Positions 1 through 8,417 of a DNA stretch of 58,534 nt are shown piece after piece. The notes below the pieces were generated by a model. That model had not been told where the DNA came from and searched no databases. It saw only the letters and a list, made by a program, of their open reading frames with translations. The stretch is from Limivicinus sp963617275. GTDB lineage: Bacteria > Bacillota > Clostridia > Oscillospirales > Oscillospiraceae. Position numbers and translations under genes: made by a program. The DNA lies in the NCBI GenBank assembly GCA_963617275.1, contig CAVENX010000013.1:1-58534 (forward strand). Direction: 5' to 3'. Numbering within the stretch: position 1 is the stretch's first letter; each line of letters starts with the position of its first letter.

Positions 1-103
1 TTGACCGCAGGCAATCCTTGTCTGGATTGTCAAGGGCAATAACGCTGCACGGGCGTAAATCCGCCCGAAAAAACCGGCGCGGATCCGTTTCCCGTCAGAC
101 TCA

Positions 104-189
104 GTGTTTTCTCCGACGTACACGCCGCCGGAGAAAACGATCAAATCTATTTTTTTGCCTGCGGGCAAAAAACTCTGCGAAGCTTTTTT
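104..189 (+). repeat. Partial copy of dispersed repeat family A (right half)
   Basis: This stretch matches the right half of the full family A copies at 12026-12216 and 52287-52475. It contains the stem-loop gttttctccg...cggagaaaac and then the ttttttgcc-tgc-gggcaaaaaa hairpin, ending in ctctgcgaagc. The left half (the ttgtcaaag hairpin and the gttgttcgcc hairpin) is absent, and unrelated sequence lies upstream. Like the other copies it sits at a gene 3' end, here just past the stop of the minus-strand gene ending at 201, and may serve as that gene's terminator. Confidence 0.75.
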
Positions 190-200
190 GCTTTTGTGTA

Positions 201-434
201 TTATTTATCCGCGTAGCGTTCATTGAAGGCTTTTTCAAGCGCTTCGGCTTCCTCTTTGGTGCAGCGGCCAAGCTTTATCGCCACATCGACAACATCCCCG
301 GCCTTTTTATTGTAATACGGTCTGTACATAAGTCCCGGAAGCTTTGCGATTTTGGGCGTAAACTCTTTAAAAAGCTCGACCCCGTTGTACTTCTCAAGAA
401 AATCTTTGCCAAGGGTTTCTTTGAATACTGCCAT
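201..434 (-). CDS. Small conserved-looking hypothetical protein (77 aa)
   Basis: A 77-residue soluble, charged protein that I do not recognise. The start at 434 is supported by an aggagg ribosome binding site about seven bases upstream. The C-terminal third (KEEAEALEKAFNERYADK) looks like an amphipathic helix. There is no signal peptide, membrane segment or cysteine cluster; a single Cys lies near residue 58. It is transcribed alone on the minus strand, with a family A repeat fragment immediately downstream. Codon use resembles the neighbouring real genes. I infer that it is a genuine small gene; its function is unknown. Confidence 0.7.
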   Translation of the reverse strand: MAVFKETLGKDFLEKYNGVELFKEFTPKIAKLPGLMYRPYYNKKAGDVVDVAIKLGRCTKEEAEALEKAFNERYADK

Positions 435-540
435 ATGTCATCCTCCTGAATTTTTTTCGTCTGGCACTGCCCATTATATTTATTTTATTATCCAACGTTT
501 TATTTGTCAACAGGCGATTTGTTAATAATTGCGCACTTTT

Positions 541-1446
541 TCAGAAAAGGGACATCTGATCATTGTCAGCCGGAAAATCATACAGGAAATCATAGCATTG
601 TTTTAGATCCGATATTATATTGCTCTTTCCGCATGCTTCCTTGAAAACCGCCGTAAGCCTGCCGGCGTTCGCGCTCGCAAGCTCATAGCTTTTGCCGTAG
701 CTTCTTATATATCTCTCTTTCAGTCCCGGAAACGACCTGTCAAGCTGCCTGTAATAGTATTCGCGGCTTCCTTCCCTGAGCGTCATGCCCATGCCAAAGT
801 TTATTATCCCACGAACCTTCACATCGGCGCACATTTCAACAAGGCGCAGGATATTCTCCTCCGTGTCGTTGATATACGGCAATATCGGACACATCCAGAC
901 GACCGTCGGTATTCCGTTCTCCGCAAAAGCTTTCAAGGCATTGACCCGTTCCGACGTCACGGCCACATTCGGCTCCACGACCCTGCACAGCTCATCGTCA
1001 GCCGTCGTAAGCGTCATCTGTACGACGCATTTTGACTTTTCGTTGATCGATCTGAGCAATTCAATATCCCTCAGAACGAGTGTCGATTTTGTCAGCAGCG
1101 CCGCGCCGAAAGCGTATCTGTCGATCACTTCGAGGCATCGCCTTGTAAGCTTCAGCTCTCTTTCTGCGGGCAGGTATGGGTCTGACATTGAGCCGGTGCC
1201 TATCATGCACCTTTTCCGTTTTGAGCGAAGCTCCTCTTCCAGCAGTTCCGGTGCATTTTGCTTTACCTCAATGTCTTCAAACGCGTGCTCCATTGCGTAG
1301 CAGCGGCTGCGGCTGTCGCAGTAAATGCAGCCGTGGCTGCATCCGCGGTAAATATTCATGCCGCCGCGTGAAGAGAGTATTCCCTTCGCATTTACAAAGT
1401 GCATTTTCCCTGCTCCCCCGTCTGTTGATTCCATTTGATTATACAC
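541..1446 (-). CDS. Radical SAM protein, spore-photoproduct-lyase-like (SplB family)
   Basis: A 301-residue radical SAM protein. The 4Fe-4S cluster motif CxxxCxxC is at Cys36, Cys40 and Cys43 (GCSHGCIYCDSR). It is followed by the GTGSMSDPYLPAE segment typical of the SplB-like or Rv2578c-like subgroup. The length of about 300 residues fits that group, which lacks a large C-terminal SPASM extension. Members cleave S-adenosylmethionine to a 5'-deoxyadenosyl radical; most non-Spl members have no assigned substrate. An internal Met15 is a possible alternative start. The gene stands alone between the small gene at 201-434 and the tRNA pair. The family call is confident; the reaction is unknown. Confidence 0.85.
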   Translation of the reverse strand: MYNQMESTDGGAGKMHFVNAKGILSSRGGMNIYRGCSHGCIYCDSRSRCYAMEHAFEDIEVKQNAPELLEEELRSKRKRCMIGTGSMSDPYLPAERELKLTRRCLEVIDRYAFGAALLTKSTLVLRDIELLRSINEKSKCVVQMTLTTADDELCRVVEPNVAVTSERVNALKAFAENGIPTVVWMCPILPYINDTEENILRLVEMCADVKVRGIINFGMGMTLREGSREYYYRQLDRSFPGLKERYIRSYGKSYELASANAGRLTAVFKEACGKSNIISDLKQCYDFLYDFPADNDQMSLF

Positions 1447-1556
1447 CGCTTTTTCCTCATATAACAGACCCTATTCGCTGCCGGTTCAGGAAAGTTTTTT
1501 TGCGCTTCTGTCTTTTAAACAATAAAATTCCGGTTCGGAAAAAAGTCAAAAAAGTG

Positions 1557-1585
1557 TTGACAAACAACTGCCGTTCTGCTATTAT
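1557..1585 (+). promoter_or_regulatory. Sigma-A promoter of the tRNA-Thr gene
   Basis: A perfect -35 box TTGACA (1557-1562) is followed by a 17-base spacer and TATTAT (1580-1585). This places the transcription start about ten bases before the tRNA-Thr at 1603. It is one of the strongest promoter matches in the window and probably drives both tRNAs. Confidence 0.8.
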
Positions 1586-1602
1586 AGTCAAGCCGGTGAG
1601 AT

Positions 1603-1678
1603 GCTGGTGTAGCTCAGTTGGTAGAGCAGCTGATTTGTAATCAGCAGGTCGGGGGTTCGAGTCCGTCCACCAGCTCCA
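1603..1678 (+). tRNA. tRNA-Thr (TGT anticodon)
   Basis: A 76-base cloverleaf with encoded CCA. The acceptor arm is GCTGGTG paired with CACCAGC, the D arm reads AGCTCAGTTGGTAGAGC, the anticodon arm CTGAT-TTGTAA-TCAG carries TGT, and the T arm is GGGGGTTCGAGTCC. It is followed 77 bases later by a tRNA-Tyr gene, probably on the same transcript. Confidence 0.97.
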
Positions 1679-1754
1679 ACGTCGAACAGAGTTCGCTGCA
1701 CTGTGCTTATGCCGGTACGGCGCGAGTTTTGTTTTTCTCATCGTAATTCAATAT

Positions 1755-1839
1755 GGGGGAATTCCCGAGTGGCCAAAGGGGACAGACTGTAAATCTGCTG
1801 GCAATGCCTTCGGTGGTTCGAATCCACCTTCCCCCACCA
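1755..1839 (+). tRNA. tRNA-Tyr (GTA anticodon)
   Basis: An 85-base class II tRNA with encoded CCA. It has acceptor GGGGGAA paired with TTCCCCC, anticodon stem CAGA/TCTG around CTGTAAA giving the GTA anticodon, a long variable arm characteristic of bacterial tRNA-Tyr, and T arm GGTGGTTCGAATCCACC. A terminator hairpin begins directly after the CCA. Confidence 0.97.
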
Positions 1840-1874
1840 AAAACCGACAAGCTTTCATAAGCTTGTCGGTTTTG
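1840..1874 (+). terminator. Rho-independent terminator after tRNA-Tyr
   Basis: The stem AAAACCGACAAGCTT / AAGCTTGTCGGTTTT has a four-base loop and closes in a T run, immediately after the tRNA CCA end. The downstream LysR promoter lies just beyond it, so the LysR gene is a separate unit. Confidence 0.9.
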
Positions 1875-1892
1875 CTTTACCCCGCATGGCGC

Positions 1893-1921
1893 TTGCGTCT
1901 GCGGAAAATGCTTGTTATAAT
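1893..1921 (+). promoter_or_regulatory. Promoter of the LysR regulator gene
   Basis: TTGCGT (1893-1898) is followed by a 17-base spacer ending in TGT and then TATAAT (1916-1921), an extended -10. It lies 35 bases before the chosen GTG start at 1956. Confidence 0.65.
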
Positions 1922-1955
1922 ATCAGATAAAGCAAGTGTTAAGGAGGATCGGCCT

Positions 1956-2825
1956 GTGGATTTCAGACAGCTTGAAACATTCGTGGAAGTCTGCGAGCAA
2001 ATGAGTTTTACCAAAGCGGCGACAAATCTCTACATCAGCCAGCAGGGCGTGAGCAAAAGCATCAAAACCCTTGAGGATGAGCTGGGCGCGCCGCTGTTTC
2101 TGCGCTCAAATTCTTCGATTTCGCTGACAAATTACGGCGTGATTCTGCTGCGCTATGCGAAGGATCTGGTAAACGGCTACACCAGAGTCCTCACGGAAAT
2201 AAACACGGAAAAAAACCGCGACAAGAACAGTATAACGCTTGGTTTTCCCAACGGAACCGCTAATTTTTTCCCGGTTAAAATCATTGACGCCTATCTGAAA
2301 AGCCACCCGGACGTAAATGTCTCCATCAAAGAATACACGGACACCGAAGTCGATGAAGCGCTGATAAACGGCGATATAGACATAGGCTTCTGCGTTGCAC
2401 CGGTAGACGGCAAAAAGCTTAAAATACAGCACACGCATAACATGAATCTCTATTTTATTCTCGGTGCGGAGCATCCTCTTGCGGGTGAGGCGTCGATCGA
2501 CCTGCGTCAGCTCAAGAACGATTGCTTTATCGCAATGGGCGGCGAGGGAAAAGGGCGCGCAAGCTTTCTCGAACGCTGCCGCAAAGCAGGCTTCTTCCCC
2601 AATATAAGCGTGACAGTTACCGATACGGAGCTGATGCTGAAGCTATGCCGCGAAAACGTTGGCATAGGGGTGTATGCGGGAGAGCATCCGGCAGAGCTGC
2701 CCGGAGTCAGGATCATTCCTGACAAGCTGCACGTGTGGGAGTTTTCAATATGCGTGTGCACCGCCGTCGGACACGGAGTTACCTCGCAGGAGGCCGAATT
2801 CATCAAGTGCTTCCGCAAATGGTAA
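1956..2825 (+). CDS. LysR-family transcriptional regulator
   Basis: A 289-residue LysR-type regulator. The N-terminal winged helix-turn-helix (about residues 1-60) has the typical FTKAATNLYISQQGVSKSIK pattern. It is followed by a two-lobe effector-binding domain similar to periplasmic binding proteins. I chose the GTG at 1956 because aaggagg lies eight bases before it and homology starts there; the longer frame from 1863 would run through the tRNA terminator. It is followed in the same direction by two reductases and transporters, so it is the likely local regulator responding to their substrate. The repeated motif around the promoter at 3001-3056 is a candidate operator. Confidence 0.9.
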   Translation: MDFRQLETFVEVCEQMSFTKAATNLYISQQGVSKSIKTLEDELGAPLFLRSNSSISLTNYGVILLRYAKDLVNGYTRVLTEINTEKNRDKNSITLGFPNGTANFFPVKIIDAYLKSHPDVNVSIKEYTDTEVDEALINGDIDIGFCVAPVDGKKLKIQHTHNMNLYFILGAEHPLAGEASIDLRQLKNDCFIAMGGEGKGRASFLERCRKAGFFPNISVTVTDTELMLKLCRENVGIGVYAGEHPAELPGVRIIPDKLHVWEFSICVCTAVGHGVTSQEAEFIKCFRKW

Positions 2826-2918
2826 ATGTCAAAGCGCCGCATAATGCCGCCGCAGCATATCATCGAAAATACTCAATTATATTATTATATTTTTGACCAA
2901 AAATATCCGCCGCCTGTC

Positions 2919-2949
2919 AGGCCGCCGTCAGTTTTTCTGCCGGCGGTCT
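2919..2949 (+). terminator. Probable terminator of the LysR gene
   Basis: A G/C-rich hairpin (GGCCGCCG paired with CGGCGGTC) is followed within a few bases by ggctttttct. It lies about 95 bases past the LysR stop and separates that gene from the reductase promoter. Confidence 0.6.
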
Positions 2950-3000
2950 CGGCTTTTTCTATCACAACTACTTGTTGTGGCAGGGACAAAAAGGTCTCAC

Positions 3001-3056
3001 TGTCAAACAATTAACAGGAGTGTTATAATCCAGACAGTTAATGACAAATAATTAAC
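3001..3056 (+). promoter_or_regulatory. Promoter and paired operator-like repeats ahead of the reductase operon
   Basis: An extended -10 (TGtTATAAT, TATAAT at 3024-3029) has a weak -35 TGTCAA at 3001-3006 with a 17-base gap. Two 15-base direct repeats, TGTCAAACAATTAAC (3001-3015) and TGACAAATAATTAAC (3042-3056), agree at 13 of 15 positions. They lie 41 bases apart, about four helical turns, and flank the -10. This geometry suits a dimer or tetramer of a regulator bridging the promoter. The LysR protein encoded upstream is the natural candidate. Confidence 0.6.
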
Positions 3057-3116
3057 CCTTCTCTGAGTAAATAAATATAGCTGAAACCGCTTCAGCTAAG
3101 GAAAGGAAGCACAGTC

Positions 3117-5102
3117 ATGTACGAATGTCAGTACCCGCATCTTTTTAAGCCTCTTAAGCTTGGCAACACCATTTTGCGCAACAGAATTTTTGCAGCACCT
3201 ACCGGTTACTGCGACCTGACGGTCGAAAATATTGCAACCGAGCCTTTGATGGCATACTATGAAAGCAAGGCGCGCGGCGGCTGCGCCGTCGTTCATGTCG
3301 GCGAGGCTTACATTGACTCCGTACACGGCGTTGATATCCCCAAATACCTCAAGCTTGACAGTGACGACTGCGTGTCTCACCTTGCAACGGTTGCGGACGC
3401 TATCAACAAGCACGGCGCAATTGCCTCCATTGAGCTTATGCATGCCGGTATGTTTGCAAGCCAGTCATACATCGAGGGGCATCAGATCTGGGCTCCCTCC
3501 GACACGGTCATCAAAACGGACAGCGACAAAGCAAGCGCACGTCTCAACGGCGCGTTCCTGCCGGAAATGCCCGAGGAAGAGATTCTCAAAACCATTGAGC
3601 TTTACGCGCAGGCCGCAAAGCGCGTCCAGCTTGCGGGCTTCAAAATGGTTCTGCTCCACGGCGGCCACGGCTGGCTGCTTCATCAGTTCATGAGCCCGCT
3701 CACCAACCACCGCACCGATAAATGGGGCGGCAGCGCAGAGAACAGATGCCGTTTCGCAGTCATGGTCTGCGACAGGATCAAGCAGGTCTGCGGCAAGAAC
3801 TTCATGATAGATTTCCGTATGTCAGCATCCGAGGTCAACTCTGTCGGATACGGCATTGAAAACGGCATAGAGTGCGCAAAACAGCTTGACGGTCACTGCG
3901 ACATCATTCACTGCTCTGTCGGCAACCATGAGGTCATTGAGTCCTTCGTCGTCATGCACCCGTCCATGTTCCTTGAAGACGGCGTCAACATGAAGTTTGC
4001 CGCCGAGGTCAAGAAATACGTCAAGACGCCTGTTGCGGCCGTCGGCTCGTTCAGCGATCCGGCAATGATGGAAAAGGCTCTTGCGGACGGCCTTGTGGAC
4101 GTTATCGAAATAGGCAGAGGCGTCATTGCAGACCCTGACCTGCCCAACAAGGCAAGAATGGGCAAGGCGGATGAGATCAACCAGTGTCTGCGCTGCTACA
4201 CCTGTTTCAGCCAGCTCATTACCACTGGTCAGTATGGCTGTGCGATCAATCCCACTACCGGTCGTGAGCTTGAGTGCAAATATGATACGCCTCCCGTACA
4301 CAAGAGAAACGTTGTTGTTGTCGGCGGCGGTATCGGCGGCATGGAAGCGGCTCTGATCGCCGCAGAGCGCGGACACAATGTCACCCTTATCGAAAAGGCG
4401 AACAAGCTCGGCGGCGTACTACTCATTGAAGATGAGGTCTCCTTCAAGGCAAAGCTCAAGCTCTATATCGAAACGCAGGCCAGAAAGGTCTTCAGGAACA
4501 GGAATATCACCGTGATGCTCGGCACCGAAGCCACACCGGAGCTTGTAAGCAGCCTTGAACCCGACGCCGTTATCGCGGCTCTCGGTTCCCGTCCCGCTGT
4601 TCCCACCTATCTGCCCGGCTATGACAGAGCCAACGTAATGCCCGCGGATTACGCTTACACGCATGTCGATGAAGTCGGCAGGAAGGTCGTCGTTATCGGC
4701 GGCGGTCTCGTCGGCGCAGAGCTTGCTCTTCATCTGGCAAGCTGCGGCAAGGACGTTACCATCATGCACCGCCACGATCAGGTCAAGTGCGGTGCAAACG
4801 GTCTGCACGGTCAGGCGATTGGCGAACAGATCCGTATCCGCAAGGTCGGCACCGCGTTCAACACCAGCCCCGTTGAGATCACCGACAAGGGCGTTATCGG
4901 CAAAAACGCGGACGGTGAAAAGCTTTACGAGGCGGACACCGTTATCTACGCGGTCGGCCAGCGTCCTCTCGCGGACGAGGCAGAAAAGTTCCGCTTCTGT
5001 GCGCCGGAGTTCTACACCATCGGCGACTGCGTGACACCAGCCACCATCTATCAGGCAACCTCTCAGGCCTTCTATGCCGCAAGAGACATTGGCCGCCTTT
5101 GA
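3117..5102 (+). CDS. Old yellow enzyme-type NADH:flavin oxidoreductase with Fe-S and FAD domains (enoate/2,4-dienoyl-CoA reductase family)
   Basis: A 661-residue, three-part flavoprotein. Residues about 1-340 are the FMN-binding TIM barrel. A 4Fe-4S motif follows with Cys357, Cys360, Cys363 and Cys375. Next is an FAD Rossmann motif (VVVVGGGIGGMEAA, near 400) and an NAD-binding motif (VVVIGGGLVGAELALH, near 522). This is the architecture of FadH, clostridial enoate reductases, BaiCD/BaiH and other gut reductases that reduce activated C=C bonds with NADH. The position of the FadH catalytic Tyr166 holds Trp186 here (HGGHGWL), so the substrate or proton donor may differ. A good aaggaaagg site precedes the start. 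It is first in a co-directional operon with a paralogue 32 bases downstream. The substrate is not deducible. Confidence 0.92.
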   Translation: MYECQYPHLFKPLKLGNTILRNRIFAAPTGYCDLTVENIATEPLMAYYESKARGGCAVVHVGEAYIDSVHGVDIPKYLKLDSDDCVSHLATVADAINKHGAIASIELMHAGMFASQSYIEGHQIWAPSDTVIKTDSDKASARLNGAFLPEMPEEEILKTIELYAQAAKRVQLAGFKMVLLHGGHGWLLHQFMSPLTNHRTDKWGGSAENRCRFAVMVCDRIKQVCGKNFMIDFRMSASEVNSVGYGIENGIECAKQLDGHCDIIHCSVGNHEVIESFVVMHPSMFLEDGVNMKFAAEVKKYVKTPVAAVGSFSDPAMMEKALADGLVDVIEIGRGVIADPDLPNKARMGKADEINQCLRCYTCFSQLITTGQYGCAINPTTGRELECKYDTPPVHKRNVVVVGGGIGGMEAALIAAERGHNVTLIEKANKLGGVLLIEDEVSFKAKLKLYIETQARKVFRNRNITVMLGTEATPELVSSLEPDAVIAALGSRPAVPTYLPGYDRANVMPADYAYTHVDEVGRKVVVIGGGLVGAELALHLASCGKDVTIMHRHDQVKCGANGLHGQAIGEQIRIRKVGTAFNTSPVEITDKGVIGKNADGEKLYEADTVIYAVGQRPLADEAEKFRFCAPEFYTIGDCVTPATIYQATSQAFYAARDIGRL

Positions 5103-5134
5103 TGGTTTGTATATGTTAACGAGGTATTCAAGCT

Positions 5135-7090
5135 ATGAGCTTCAATAAATATCCGCATGTATTTTCACCTATAAAAATAGGCAATATGGAGGTCAAGAAC
5201 CGTATTCAGTTCTCTCCCATGGTTTCCAGCCTTTCAACGCCCACCGGCGGCGTATCCCAGGAGCTTCTCGGCTACATCAAGTATCAGGCGCAGAGCGGCG
5301 CAGGCGTTATCACTATCGGCTCTACCCCGATCGACCATATCAACGGCGTTGACTTTTTCGGTGCGCTTGACGTCACAAGCGACGACAATATGACCGATCT
5401 TCGCCGCATCTCCGAGGTCGTTCACCGCTACGGCGCAAAGGTCTCCTGTGAGCTTGTTCACGCAGGCCGTTCCGCCCCTAAGCAGTTCCGCCCCGATTCA
5501 CCGGCTATCGCGCCTTCGGCGATTCCCGTTGAGAACGGTCCTACCGATATCCGCGAGATGGACGAGAAGGATATGGAGACGATCCGCAAAGAGTATTGCG
5601 ACGTTGCCGAGCGTCTTATGAAGTCCGGCTTCGACATGGTAATGGTTCACGCGGCGCATGGCAATCTCCTTGCGCAGTTCATGTCTCCCAAGTACAATCA
5701 GCGCACCGACGAATACGGCGGGAGCTTTGAAAACCGTGTACGCTGGCCGCTTTCCGTACTCAAGGCAATGCGTGAGCGCGTGGGCAGAGGGCTGTGCATC
5801 GATATGCGCATCAGCGGCGACGAGCTGGTTCCTGGCGGCATGGGCATAGAAGAGACAAAGGCATTCATTCGCCTCGCTCAGAAATATATCGACACAGTCC
5901 ATGTCTCTCAGGGTCTGATCGTTGAGCCCAAGTACATGCCGTACACCATGCCTGCGTTCTATCTGCCGCACTGTCACAATGTGAAATGGTCCGAGCAGGT
6001 CAAAGCGGATCCCGAGATACACATTCCCGTTACCGTTGTCGGCAGTATAACGACCGTTGCCGAGGCCGAGGAGATCATAGCCTCCGGCAAGGCTGATATG
6101 GTGGCGATGGCGCGTCAGCTGATGTGCGATAACAAGCTGCTCTACAACGCATACCACGGCATGGAGGAAAAGACCCGTCCCTGCCTGCGCTGCCATGAAT
6201 GTGCACCCGCCGATATAGTTCATCTGCGCTGCGCGACTAACCCGCGTCTTGGCCGTGAATCCGAGATTCCCGAGGAGCTGCCCTACGCAAAGCACAAAAA
6301 GAGAGTTGTCGTTGTCGGCGGCGGCGTTGCCGGCTGCATGGCCGCAAAAACGCTCGTTGAGCGCGGACACGATGTCATTCTTATTGAAAAGAGTGACAAG
6401 CTCGGCGGCAGGCTCCATGAAATAAGCTGTCTGTCCTTCAAGTTCGATATGCGCCGCCACTTGCAGTGGCTCATGAGCAGCACGATGGAATGCGGTGCCA
6501 AGATCATGCTCAACACCGAAGCAACACCCGAAACGATAATGGGGCTCAAACCTGACGTCGTGTTTGTCGCAACGGGCGCCGACCGGCTGACGCTCCCCAT
6601 TCCCGGCATCGACAGAGAGAATGTTCACCACGTTCTCGATGTTGACACCGGCAGGGCAAAGGTCGGAGAGAGAGTCGTTGTGTGCGGCGGCGGTCTGTCA
6701 GGCACGGAGTCCGCACTTCAGCTGGCAATGGACGGCAAGAAAGTCACAGTTGTGGATATGCTCCCCGTTGAGCAGTTCGCAAAGGATCATTCCCCCGCAC
6801 CGAGAGGTATGCTCTTACAGCTTCTGGAAAAGTATGATGTCAAGCTCATCGGAAGCGTCCGGGTCTGCGGCATAGACGATAACGGCGTTACGGTAATGGC
6901 GCAGGACGGCACAAAGTCCGTTCTCCCCTGCGATGATGTTGTCGCCGCATTCGGTATGAAGAAAAACGACTCCCTGCTCAGGCAGCTGAAAGAGCTTATG
7001 CCCGACGTCATAGCGGTAGGCGACTGCAATGTCGTCAAAAATATAAAGAATGCAAATCAGGTTGCATTCAACCTTGCACTTGAAGTGTAA
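5135..7090 (+). CDS. Second OYE-type flavin/Fe-S oxidoreductase (paralogue of the preceding gene)
   Basis: 651 residues with the same order of domains as the upstream gene: FMN barrel, Fe-S motif at Cys350, Cys353, Cys356 and Cys366 (spacing x9 instead of x11), FAD motif VVVVGGGVAGCMAAK and NAD motif VVVCGGGLSGTESALQ. The catalytic Tyr position of FadH-like enzymes is Asn177 (HAAHGNLL). The two paralogues differ throughout, which points to an old duplication and different substrates or steps, as with BaiCD and BaiH. It lies 32 bases after the first reductase and 42 bases before an MFS carrier, so all are probably co-transcribed. Confidence 0.92.
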   Translation: MSFNKYPHVFSPIKIGNMEVKNRIQFSPMVSSLSTPTGGVSQELLGYIKYQAQSGAGVITIGSTPIDHINGVDFFGALDVTSDDNMTDLRRISEVVHRYGAKVSCELVHAGRSAPKQFRPDSPAIAPSAIPVENGPTDIREMDEKDMETIRKEYCDVAERLMKSGFDMVMVHAAHGNLLAQFMSPKYNQRTDEYGGSFENRVRWPLSVLKAMRERVGRGLCIDMRISGDELVPGGMGIEETKAFIRLAQKYIDTVHVSQGLIVEPKYMPYTMPAFYLPHCHNVKWSEQVKADPEIHIPVTVVGSITTVAEAEEIIASGKADMVAMARQLMCDNKLLYNAYHGMEEKTRPCLRCHECAPADIVHLRCATNPRLGRESEIPEELPYAKHKKRVVVVGGGVAGCMAAKTLVERGHDVILIEKSDKLGGRLHEISCLSFKFDMRRHLQWLMSSTMECGAKIMLNTEATPETIMGLKPDVVFVATGADRLTLPIPGIDRENVHHVLDVDTGRAKVGERVVVCGGGLSGTESALQLAMDGKKVTVVDMLPVEQFAKDHSPAPRGMLLQLLEKYDVKLIGSVRVCGIDDNGVTVMAQDGTKSVLPCDDVVAAFGMKKNDSLLRQLKELMPDVIAVGDCNVVKNIKNANQVAFNLALEV

Positions 7091-7132
7091 AAAACAGGCA
7101 GTTTGTCTGTTAATAAATAAGGAGAAAGTAAA

Positions 7133-8308
7133 ATGGAGAACGCAAAAGTTTCAAACAAAAAACTTATGTCTCTGGCGATCCTGTTTGTGTCCGCGCTTGA
7201 AATGGGCGGCATGGGTCTCCAGCCCGCACTGGCGGATATAGCCGCCGCATTCCCCGACATCCCCACCGTGTGGATGCAGGAAATGTCCAACTGGCCCGGC
7301 TTCGCAATGCTTCTCGGCTGCGCGCTGTCTACCCTGCTGGCAACCAAGGTGTCCAAAAAAGTCCTCTGCCAGATAGGCGTCGGTTTCGTCGTCGCCTATG
7401 CCATTCTCGGCTTTGCACTGCATACCAGCTTTGTTCAGCTCATGATGTGGCAGACTATTCTCGGCCTCGGCTTCGGCTTCCTCATGCCCACCTCCAACGG
7501 CATTATCGCTGAAAACTACGCAGAAGAAGAGCGCGGCAGGCTCATGGGCATACAGGATCTTTTCACCAACGGCGGCGGTATGTACCTGACTCTCGTCGGC
7601 GGCGTCCTTGCCGCTAAGGCGTGGAATTACACCTACCTTGCTTTCCTTTACGCAATCATTCCTCTGGTTCTCGGCTGCATCTACTTCCCCGCTGACAAGC
7701 CCGCTGCGGCAAACGGCGAGAAGAACCACCTTAAGGTTGCTCCCATCACATGGTTGTTCGGCGCAATCATTTTCGTGTTCATCAACTCCTACGGCGTCAT
7801 GGGCGCAAACATTTCCTTCATCATCACCGAGCGCGGCATGGGCTCCGCTGCTCTCACCGGCACCGCAATGGCGATCTTCCTCGTCGGCGGTATGTTCGGC
7901 GGCCTGATCTTCAACCCGTTTGAAAAGAAGCTTCACGAGTACGTTCTCTGCTGCGGCTTCATCGCCCTTGTCATCGGCTTCCTGATCATTTATTTCGCGC
8001 AGTCCCTTATCGTCCTGTTCATCGGCGCTTTCGTCGTCGGCACCTCTATCGGCTTTGAGATGCCCGGCACACTGCTCTATGCAACCAATTACAACACCGT
8101 TGAGGCTTCTACCGCTGCCTGTGCCATCATCCACATGGCCGGCCAGCTCGGTACCGTCTGCTCCGCGCTGTTCTACACCCCCGTCGCCGGTCTCATCAAA
8201 CCCAACAATACTTCTTTCCGCTTCCTCTTCGCGGCATGCGTCTGCACAGCGCTGGCACTTCTCGTCGCTCTGGCAGTCTCGATCGCAAAGAAGAAAAAAG
8301 CCGCATAA
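7133..8308 (+). CDS. MFS transporter
   Basis: A 391-residue integral membrane protein with about twelve hydrophobic segments and the usual two six-helix halves, each rich in Gly and small residues (for example LGLGFGFLMPTSNGIIAENYAEEERGRLMG, the intracellular loop region of the MFS fold). An aaggagaaag site precedes ATG at 7133. It is placed after the two reductases and before a second MFS gene, so it probably imports the substrate or exports the reduced product. The direction cannot be read from sequence. Confidence 0.85.
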   Translation: MENAKVSNKKLMSLAILFVSALEMGGMGLQPALADIAAAFPDIPTVWMQEMSNWPGFAMLLGCALSTLLATKVSKKVLCQIGVGFVVAYAILGFALHTSFVQLMMWQTILGLGFGFLMPTSNGIIAENYAEEERGRLMGIQDLFTNGGGMYLTLVGGVLAAKAWNYTYLAFLYAIIPLVLGCIYFPADKPAAANGEKNHLKVAPITWLFGAIIFVFINSYGVMGANISFIITERGMGSAALTGTAMAIFLVGGMFGGLIFNPFEKKLHEYVLCCGFIALVIGFLIIYFAQSLIVLFIGAFVVGTSIGFEMPGTLLYATNYNTVEASTAACAIIHMAGQLGTVCSALFYTPVAGLIKPNNTSFRFLFAACVCTALALLVALAVSIAKKKKAA

Positions 8309-8327
8309 TCTTTAAGCAGCGCATAAC

Positions 8328-8358
8328 CGCCATACCGCCGTTTCGCGGAGGTATGGCG
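8328..8358 (+). terminator. Hairpin between the two MFS genes
   Basis: CGCCATACC-gccg and cgga-GGTATGGCG form a strong stem with a short loop. No T run follows, so it may be an RNA processing or stabilising hairpin that sets different levels for the two MFS genes rather than a full terminator. Confidence 0.5.
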
Positions 8359-8417
8359 ATTGAGCGGATTCGTTAGTTATTTATTTCACTATCAGTGGAA
8401 AGTTTGAGGATTTAATT

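Noticed and set aside
1457..1741. 94-codon minus-strand frame over the tRNA-Thr gene
   Set aside because: It reads through a certain tRNA and its promoter.
5498..6631. 377-codon open frame opposite the second reductase
   Set aside because: An antisense shadow caused by biased third positions; the sense strand encodes a full flavoenzyme.
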